A program made the translations under genes and the position numbers. A DNA stretch of 42,502 bases from a virus. Position 1 is the stretch's first letter. Every line of letters begins with the position of its first letter. Where the stretch lies: the IMG/VR virus record IMGVR_UViG_3300048922_000076, positions 1-42,502 of that record. One strand, 5' to 3'. The notes beneath the pieces are model-generated. The model saw only the letters and a program-made list of their open reading frames with translations. It made no database searches and was not told where the DNA came from. This document shows, one piece after another, positions 37,584 through 42,502 of the stretch.

Positions 37584-38012
37584 ATGATGAAACTCAGCAA
37601 GGTTCAGCGGGAAGAATTGCGGGGCATGTTCGGCGGTCGGTGTGCTTATTGCGGCTGTGAGTTGCCGGAAAAAGGCTGGCACGCAGACCACGTCCAGGCA
37701 GCATTCAGAAAATGGGAGTTTGGCGAACGTCGCGCAGACGGCACGCGAAAAGTTATTTACAGCGGTGAGCACTGGAAGCCTGAAAACGATGTGCAGGAGA
37801 ATCTTTTTCCAGCATGCGCACCGTGCAACTTATTCAAATCGACTTTTAGCCTGGAAGATTTCAGGGAGAATATCGCCGCACAAGCGGACAGAGCACGACA
37901 GTACAGCGTTAATTTCCGCACGGCTGAAAGATTTGGACAGGTGCAGGTAACAGCATCACCCATCGTTTTTTGGTTTGAGCAGTGCGCCCAGGAGGAAGGC
38001 AATCATGACTGA
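37584..38012 (+). CDS. HNH endonuclease (early region)
   Basis: 142 residues. The zinc/HNH core is CAYCGCELPEKGWHADHVQA, with ENLFPACAPCNLFKSTFSLE completing the site. Two adjacent ATGs (37584, 37587) follow a GGGGGA ribosome site. Proteins like this occur in early operons of prophages near YfdR-type genes and may be homing or anti-host nucleases. It overlaps the next gene by 8 bases. Confidence 0.85.
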   Translation: MMKLSKVQREELRGMFGGRCAYCGCELPEKGWHADHVQAAFRKWEFGERRADGTRKVIYSGEHWKPENDVQENLFPACAPCNLFKSTFSLEDFRENIAAQADRARQYSVNFRTAERFGQVQVTASPIVFWFEQCAQEEGNHD

Positions 38013-38637
38013 TCGTTTCTATATGGCATGCCTGCGCGACACGGTTGGCAGCAACATGTCATTCCACTGCCGCAACGGGCAGGGTTATGCCTCTGATATC
38101 AACAAAGCCCACGTTTACACACTGGAAGAAGCTCAAAACAGCTGGAATCGTGGCCGTGATATCGACCTGCCAGTGTCTGCTGATGCAATCGACGCCGCTG
38201 CTGTTTGGCATGTTGATCACCAGCATATTCCGGGTGAAAGCGTTCTCGAAGAAGGTTGCGAACGTTACGTAGCTTTCGTGAAAGGCAGGTGGAACGGGAA
38301 TGATGTTTATTGGCTGTCTGATCTGCTGCCGACCGATGATTTCAGCAAGGCCAGAGTTTTTGCTCAGCCTGATACAACCGATAGCGATCTGGTCTGGTTG
38401 CCGTTCACTACCGCTGACGCAGTGAAACGCAGGACATTCAACATTAACCTGCTCGACCGCCGAACCATGATTCAAAGCGCGGGTTTGCGCCAGCCTGATT
38501 GGTTGAAACGTCATAAGCGTCGTAAATCCTCAGGCAAGACCCGCTGGAACTGCCCATTCTGCGGAAAAATCAGCTGGCAGGAGAACCCTTATGATTTTGA
38601 CGGCTGCCGGGACTGGGCATGCGAGGGACACAGATAA
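38005..38637 (+). CDS. Hypothetical protein with C-terminal zinc ribbon
   Basis: 210 residues from the ATG at 38005, overlapping the HNH stop. MTDRFYMACLRDTVGSNMSF, YASDINKAHVYTLEEAQNSW and a central CERYVAFVKGRWNGNDVYWL are followed by a basic linker (LKRHKRRKSSGKTRWN) and a zinc ribbon CPFCGK…CRDWACEGH. The linker and ribbon suggest nucleic-acid binding. The family is common in lambdoid early regions, but its role is unknown. Confidence 0.65.
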   Translation: MTDRFYMACLRDTVGSNMSFHCRNGQGYASDINKAHVYTLEEAQNSWNRGRDIDLPVSADAIDAAAVWHVDHQHIPGESVLEEGCERYVAFVKGRWNGNDVYWLSDLLPTDDFSKARVFAQPDTTDSDLVWLPFTTADAVKRRTFNINLLDRRTMIQSAGLRQPDWLKRHKRRKSSGKTRWNCPFCGKISWQENPYDFDGCRDWACEGHR

Positions 38638-39122
38638 TGACTGAGACAACAAATTATCAAATCGGTCTGATGCAGCATGCTCTGGGCATCAACGAAAGAC
38701 ACCGTGAGCCATACCGCAATTACTTCCTCGCCAGCAGCGGTCACAGCGACAGTGCTGACCTGGAATCTCTGGTGTCCGCTGGCCTGATGACATCCCGCGC
38801 CGCGCCATCCTTCTGTGCTGATGGTGATGTGGTTTACCACGTCACGGATGCTGGTCAAGAGATCGCAATTGCGGCACTGCCAGAGCCAAAGAAACGCACC
38901 CGGTACCAAGAATATCTGGCTGCTGATTATGGCTACTCGTTTGCTGAGTGGCTGGGTATTGATGTGCCGAAAATTGAATATGGTTCCTGGTATCCGAACG
39001 ACGGCAAATTCCGCATGGTTTCCCACCGTGCAGCCGGGGAATGGTGTGATACCCAGAAAGCAGCCAAGGCCAGTTACAAACGGGCACTGAGCGCCAGCAA
39101 AGAACTTCGGGAGGCTGTATGA
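38637..39122 (+). CDS. Hypothetical early phage protein
   Basis: 161 residues; the ATG shares the A of the previous TAA (TAATG). The first half (IGLMQHALGINERHREPYRN, LESLVSAGLMTSR, VVYHVTDAGQEIA) looks like a winged helix typical of transcription regulators. The C-terminal half has YLAADYGYSFAEWLGI and a helix QKAAKASYKRALSASKEL. Related proteins occur in early regions of many enterobacterial prophages. Function unknown. Confidence 0.65.
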   Translation: MTETTNYQIGLMQHALGINERHREPYRNYFLASSGHSDSADLESLVSAGLMTSRAAPSFCADGDVVYHVTDAGQEIAIAALPEPKKRTRYQEYLAADYGYSFAEWLGIDVPKIEYGSWYPNDGKFRMVSHRAAGEWCDTQKAAKASYKRALSASKELREAV

Positions 39123-39772
39123 CTGATACAACAGATATCGCGGCGCTGATGCGTGATATGCGCGACTTGGCCGATCGGATTGTCGAATGCCAGGGTGAAA
39201 ACTCTGATGGTGAAGAAATCATTCACTTATATGACCAATCAGATACCACGTTCAAGGCTCAAAATATTTTGCTGGTACTAAATGCATTCGAAGAAGAACG
39301 CCAGCGGTGCGCAGAAATTACAGAGCAATATGTGGACAGAACTACCGCATTGTCGTTCGCAACTCAACGCGCAGAGGCGGCAGAGAAGCAGGCGCAACAG
39401 AATTTAAACGATGCAAAAATATTGCAAGGACTCTGGGAGGCGGCAGACAAAGAGCGAGACCGGCTGAAATCTTCCCATAGCAACATGGTCACCCGATGCG
39501 CATTGCTGCGCCAACGAACTGACTTACCTGTAGATAGGATCCCCGCCTACAACGCACTGGTTAAAGCTCAGGAAGAAATCGCAGTACTGCGAGAAAAACT
39601 GGCTAATCCCGTAGTGCTACCAGCCGGTTACTCAGCCCGGGCCGGGCATCCATTCCACGAAGGTGAGCGAAACGTCATGATCCCGAATAAACACGGCGAC
39701 TGGCTTTCCCGTTTCGAGGTTGAACATGCAATTCACATTGCTGGGTTCCCTTTTACGCTTAAGGGGGAGTGA
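39119..39772 (+). CDS. Coiled-coil early protein (Ead/Ea22-like organisation)
   Basis: 217 residues overlapping its upstream neighbour (ATGA). Long helices: ALMRDMRDLADRIVECQGEN, VLNAFEEERQRCAEITEQYV and AEAAEKQAQQNLNDAKILQ form a coiled coil. A short C-terminal module (GHPFHEGERNVMIPNKHGDW) follows. Ead/Ea22-type phage proteins share this long-coil-plus-small-tail build, a loose resemblance only. It lies in the pL operon among accessory genes of unknown role. Confidence 0.55.
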   Translation: MTDTTDIAALMRDMRDLADRIVECQGENSDGEEIIHLYDQSDTTFKAQNILLVLNAFEEERQRCAEITEQYVDRTTALSFATQRAEAAEKQAQQNLNDAKILQGLWEAADKERDRLKSSHSNMVTRCALLRQRTDLPVDRIPAYNALVKAQEEIAVLREKLANPVVLPAGYSARAGHPFHEGERNVMIPNKHGDWLSRFEVEHAIHIAGFPFTLKGE

Positions 39773-39894
39773 TGATCGCTTTAATTGGAACAATTCTTGT
39801 TTGGACATTGATAATTCTGGCTGGAATTGTCGGCGTTATTTGTGCCGTAGTTGGCTTCATGTTTTTAATTAGCTTTAACGGAAGATTGAGGTAA
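39772..39894 (+). CDS. 40-residue membrane protein
   Basis: ATG at 39772 overlaps the stop of the upstream gene (TGATG) and follows AAGGGGGAG. IALIGTILVWTLIILAGIVG and VICAVVGFMFLISF form one or two membrane helices; the end is basic (NGRLR). Well-placed in the operon, so likely real; function unknown. Confidence 0.6.
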   Translation: MIALIGTILVWTLIILAGIVGVICAVVGFMFLISFNGRLR

Positions 39895-39898
39895 AACC

Positions 39899-40624
39899 AT
39901 GAACAACCTGAGCATTGAACGCTTAAAAGATTTTGAACGCGACCCGTCAAACAATTTCCTTACTCGCAGCGAAATGATGGAAGCCATCAAAGAGCTAATC
40001 TCCATCCGTGAGCTGAAAGGCGATCAGGTGCCGGTGGCTATTGACTCTGACATTGTTCGGGACGCCAACCGCTATCGATTTCTGCGCGATGAAGACGCCT
40101 GGGGCGAAGACAGTGATAGTTGGGATGTCGAGACAAAAACCGGCCTTATCAGTTCCGAAAATTTGATGGGAGGATTGGGATCAGATCAATTTGACGCTGC
40201 TGTTGACGCACGAATGGCAGCATCAGATATTCCATTCTTTAATCCTGTCAACGCCCCGCAAAAGCCGGTCGTTGTGCTGACCGATTGCGATATTGGCGCT
40301 GTCTCTCACATGGCTCACTGGTACTCAGAAGAACAATGCGAAGCATGGGTGGCGGGCGTCGAGCATGCTAAAAAACAGATCGTGGCCGCTGGCTGCATCG
40401 TCCAGACAGGTGATACTGATACGGGGGATGATCATCAGTCCTCAGCGCCAGCAGTCCTTCGGGATGTGCTAACTGCCGTCTCTATCGGCGGCAGCCGGAC
40501 GGAACTTATCGACGCACTCACGGCAATCAAACCTAAGTTCGGTGCGCCTGGTTCCCGTGACGTTGATGTCCGCGCAGCACATGTGGCCATCGATAAGGCA
40601 ATCGAAAAACTTTCAAATCTGTAA
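39899..40624 (+). CDS. Hypothetical early protein (Ea22-like)
   Basis: 241 residues with GAGG 7 bases before the ATG. The start MNNLSIERLKDFERDPSNNF, then MMEAIKELISIRELKGDQVP, is typical of many phage early proteins of the Ea22 group. The middle has ANRYRFLRDEDAWGED and a VETKTGLISSENLMGGLGSD, then FDAAVDARMA; the C-terminus holds VRAAHVAIDKAIEKL. YRFLRD…DAAVDAxMA is recurrent in lambdoid proteins of unknown function. It precedes the excisionase. Confidence 0.6.
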   Translation: MNNLSIERLKDFERDPSNNFLTRSEMMEAIKELISIRELKGDQVPVAIDSDIVRDANRYRFLRDEDAWGEDSDSWDVETKTGLISSENLMGGLGSDQFDAAVDARMAASDIPFFNPVNAPQKPVVVLTDCDIGAVSHMAHWYSEEQCEAWVAGVEHAKKQIVAAGCIVQTGDTDTGDDHQSSAPAVLRDVLTAVSIGGSRTELIDALTAIKPKFGAPGSRDVDVRAAHVAIDKAIEKLSNL

Positions 40625-40665
40625 GCCGGTGTGCAGTCGGCTATAACTAAACGTGTGGAGTATTT

Positions 40666-41016
40666 ATGCCGAGAAAATTATCGTTAGGTACATGGAACCA
40701 GGATGAACTTTCAGATTTGATGAACGGTGCGCCCGTTGTTCCGAAACATGAAAAAAGAAGCATGAGCCATCTTCAACTAACGCCTAATAAATGGGTGACC
40801 GAGGATCTGCTGATCGCTACGACTGGTCTTCGGCCAGGTACCATCAAACGGGCCAGGGAAAAGGCATGGCTTCAAGGTAAGGAATATCTTCTCTTTTCAC
40901 CAGAAGGAGAACCAAAACCAAACAGCGAGTGTATGTATAACAGGCAGGCAATAGATGAATGGATTGAAAAGCAGGCGATGAATCAGCCCGATGCGGTAAA
41001 TCGCAAAAAAGCTTAG
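40666..41016 (+). CDS. xis: Excisionase (DUF1233/YdaQ-like)
   Basis: 116 residues; GTGGAG 5 bases before the ATG. The core KWVTEDLLIATTGLRPGTIK, RAREKAWLQGKEYLLFSPEG and CMYNRQAIDEWIEKQ is that of the DUF1233 excisionases, winged helices that bend DNA at att and direct the integrase to excision. It lies 31 bases upstream of int, as in lambda. The first 40 residues are an extra extension. Confidence 0.88.
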   Translation: MPRKLSLGTWNQDELSDLMNGAPVVPKHEKRSMSHLQLTPNKWVTEDLLIATTGLRPGTIKRAREKAWLQGKEYLLFSPEGEPKPNSECMYNRQAIDEWIEKQAMNQPDAVNRKKA

Positions 41017-41047
41017 TCTGATGAATTTTCATCAAGAGGAGTAGGTA

Positions 41048-42331
41048 ATGGCAGAAATTACATATCCAACAGGCGTTGAGAACCACGGAGGGTTCTTGCG
41101 CATATGGTTTATTTATAATGGGAGCCGAGTAAGAGAGCCGTTGGGGGTGCCTGATACACCAAAAAACAGAAAATCTGCCGGGGAACTTAGGGCAGTTGTA
41201 ACCTATGCGATAAAGACTGGGACGTTTGACTATTTAAAGCAATTTCCTTCATCGAATAATTTGAAGAAATGCGGGATTAATAATTACGGGCTGACTATTG
41301 GAGATATTGCCAATAATTGGCTTTCAATTAAGAGGCCAGAGCTAGCCAAGACAACTTTGAAAGCATATGAAGCAAGGATGCGAACAGCCCTGTATTATTT
41401 GAATGGGAAATCGAAAATAGAGGATATTAAGCCTGAGGATATTTTAAAGCTGAGAAATACGCTTCTATCCGGATTGCAATTAAAAAGGAATCCCGGACAT
41501 ACACCAACCAAAGGCAGATCAGTAGTTACTGTAAATGGAATACTGACTGATCTGGCGGGTATGTTCAGGTATGCGGAGGAAAACGGGTATATTCGATCCT
41601 CTCCTATGGTGAATATTTCCTCTATGAAAAAAGTAACAAAGAAACCACACCCAATCACTAGGGAGGAGTTTCCCAGGCTAATGGCTGGATGCGGAACGCG
41701 GCAAATACGCAACCTCTGGGCACTAGCTATTTACACAGGTATGAGACATGGGGAGATTTGCGCGTTGGCATGGGAAGATATTGATCTGGTCAATGGAACA
41801 ATTCTAATACGCAGAAGCCTTACAACTTTGAAATATTTCAAAGAACCAAAGACTATCTCAGGGATCCGGACGATTAATCTCATTCAGCCTGCGATCGACG
41901 CACTGCTCGATCAAAGAGAGTTGACGAGGCTGGGTAAAAAAATATCTATAGAAGTGACAACGAGAGAATTTAGGAAAACGTACATCGAAGAGTGCACGTT
42001 CGTTTTTAACCCAAAAATAAATGCTATGAACAATTTGAGCACAGATCACTACTCTGTCGCCTCAATCGCGCAAACTTGGAATACGGCAATTCGAAGAGCA
42101 GGAATAGTATCACGAAAAGCTTATCAGTCCCGGCACACCTACGCTTGCTGGTCATTATCTTCAGGCGCTAACCCAAACTTTATAGCCAGCCAAATGGGTC
42201 ATGTCAATTCTCAAATGGTTCATCAGGTTTACGGTGCCTGGATGCAGGAGAATAATATTGGCCAGGTGGAACTGCTGAACAGCAAGTTAGCAAGCTTTGC
42301 CCCATCACTGCCCCAATTAAAGGTAGTGTGA
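41048..42331 (+). CDS. int: Tyrosine-recombinase integrase
   Basis: 427 residues. An arm-type DNA-binding start of the DUF3596 kind (GVENHGGFLRIWFIYNGSRV and REPLGVPD), a core-binding SAM-like domain (IGDIANNWLSIKRPELAKTT), and a catalytic domain with Arg in IYTGMRHGEICALAWEDI, SRHTYACWSLSSGAN (the H-x-x-R-like box, here RHTY), QMGHVNSQMV and the Tyr in HQVYGAWMQ. GAGGAGTAGG precedes the ATG. It is the last gene of the pL operon and marks the att end of the prophage. Confidence 0.95.
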   Translation: MAEITYPTGVENHGGFLRIWFIYNGSRVREPLGVPDTPKNRKSAGELRAVVTYAIKTGTFDYLKQFPSSNNLKKCGINNYGLTIGDIANNWLSIKRPELAKTTLKAYEARMRTALYYLNGKSKIEDIKPEDILKLRNTLLSGLQLKRNPGHTPTKGRSVVTVNGILTDLAGMFRYAEENGYIRSSPMVNISSMKKVTKKPHPITREEFPRLMAGCGTRQIRNLWALAIYTGMRHGEICALAWEDIDLVNGTILIRRSLTTLKYFKEPKTISGIRTINLIQPAIDALLDQRELTRLGKKISIEVTTREFRKTYIEECTFVFNPKINAMNNLSTDHYSVASIAQTWNTAIRRAGIVSRKAYQSRHTYACWSLSSGANPNFIASQMGHVNSQMVHQVYGAWMQENNIGQVELLNSKLASFAPSLPQLKVV

Positions 42332-42502
42332 AAGGTTAATTGATACAAAACAGATATTTAGGCTATGCATACTTAAACATTACAAATGTTCACTGGTACT
42401 TATCTCTATACCTTATGGCTGTTGTCCTGGCTGATGATGGTAAAGAGGTAGTCTGGAAGATACACGACTTTACACTTCTAATTATCAGTTCTCTCAGTGG
42501 GC
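42332..42502. other. Sequence beyond int: att region or junction, no supported gene
   Basis: 171 bases follow the integrase stop. Nothing here could be assigned with confidence. A frame without a stop runs from about 42340 to the edge (with an ATG at 42415, MAVVLADDGKEVVWKIHDFT) and could be the start of another gene. The core attachment site should lie close by but needs the other end of the prophage to be identified. Confidence 0.4.

Noticed and set aside
37975-38637. Longer start for the zinc-ribbon gene at 37975
   Set aside because: The ATG at 38005 overlaps the previous stop in the manner usual for this operon; the longer frame lacks a ribosome site.
42340-42502. Gene starting after int and running off the edge
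   Set aside because: It is too short to judge, with no ribosome site seen; mentioned only as a possibility in the right-end entry.

Overview
This window is most of a temperate, lambda-organised siphophage genome, almost certainly an integrated prophage of an enterobacterium. The evidence is a lambda-type tail module (J, I, K, L, M, H, G/T, V, U), an HK97-type head module, a Cro/CI immunity region with paired operators, a phage-82-type Q antiterminator, RusA, a DUF1233-type excisionase and a tyrosine integrase at one end. The left edge cuts the central tail-tip gene J, so the far tail genes and the second attachment site lie outside the window. The host genus cannot be named from the sequence.

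Layout. Positions 1-16341 (minus strand) hold the structural genes: tail tip (J, I, K, L with a large inserted domain, M), tape measure H, the G/G-T chaperone with a clear -1 slip site, tube protein V, terminator U, connectors, an unusual repeat-rich protein, portal, a protease-capsid fusion and the terminase subunits. Positions 16342-16510 are non-coding beside TerS (candidate cos area, with a Fur-box-like match). Positions 16511-19466 carry an HNH nuclease and two glycosyltransferase genes; the larger has three GT-A-like domains. Positions 19483-21593 are small accessory genes, several closed by near-identical terminators, including a probable Acb2-type anti-CBASS sponge and a small unit with its own promoter and folded leader. 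Positions 21590-23248 are lysis genes (Rz/Rz1, lysozyme, two holin-like proteins). Positions 23250-24179 are a hicAB toxin-antitoxin cassette bracketed by 62-bp direct repeats. An AT-rich membrane-protein gene and a late promoter with an adjacent terminator (pR'/tR' type) follow.

Positions 25093-33298 (minus strand) form the pR operon: cro, a YmfL-like regulator, an O-type replication protein with 15-bp iterons inside its gene, adenine and cytosine DNA methyltransferases, RusA, Rha, a DUF968 protein and Q. Most of these genes overlap by ATGA or GTGA. Positions 33326-33412 and 34183-34224 are the right and left operator/promoter regions on either side of cI. Both promoters have the same TTGATT-17 bp-CA(T/A)TAT form with a CTACTT-N-AAGTAG palindrome in the spacer.

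From pL (about 34231) rightward on the plus strand there is a leader of about 770 nt that looks strongly folded. It has a 21-bp stem at its 5' end, a tRNA T-arm-like hairpin, a terminator-like hairpin and a 14-bp hairpin. Then come a TerB-like protein, RdgC, a YfdR-like HD protein, a second HNH protein, small hypothetical proteins, excisionase and integrase. No N gene was recognised.

How it works together: CI at the two operators decides lysogeny. pR expresses replication, methylation and Q. Q acting at pR' should read through the many intercistronic terminators of the late operon. pL expresses accessory, recombination and integration functions. The least explained parts are the pL leader RNA, the small promoter-leader-ORF unit at 19730-20140, the three-domain glycosyltransferase and the accessory genes between terminase and lysis.
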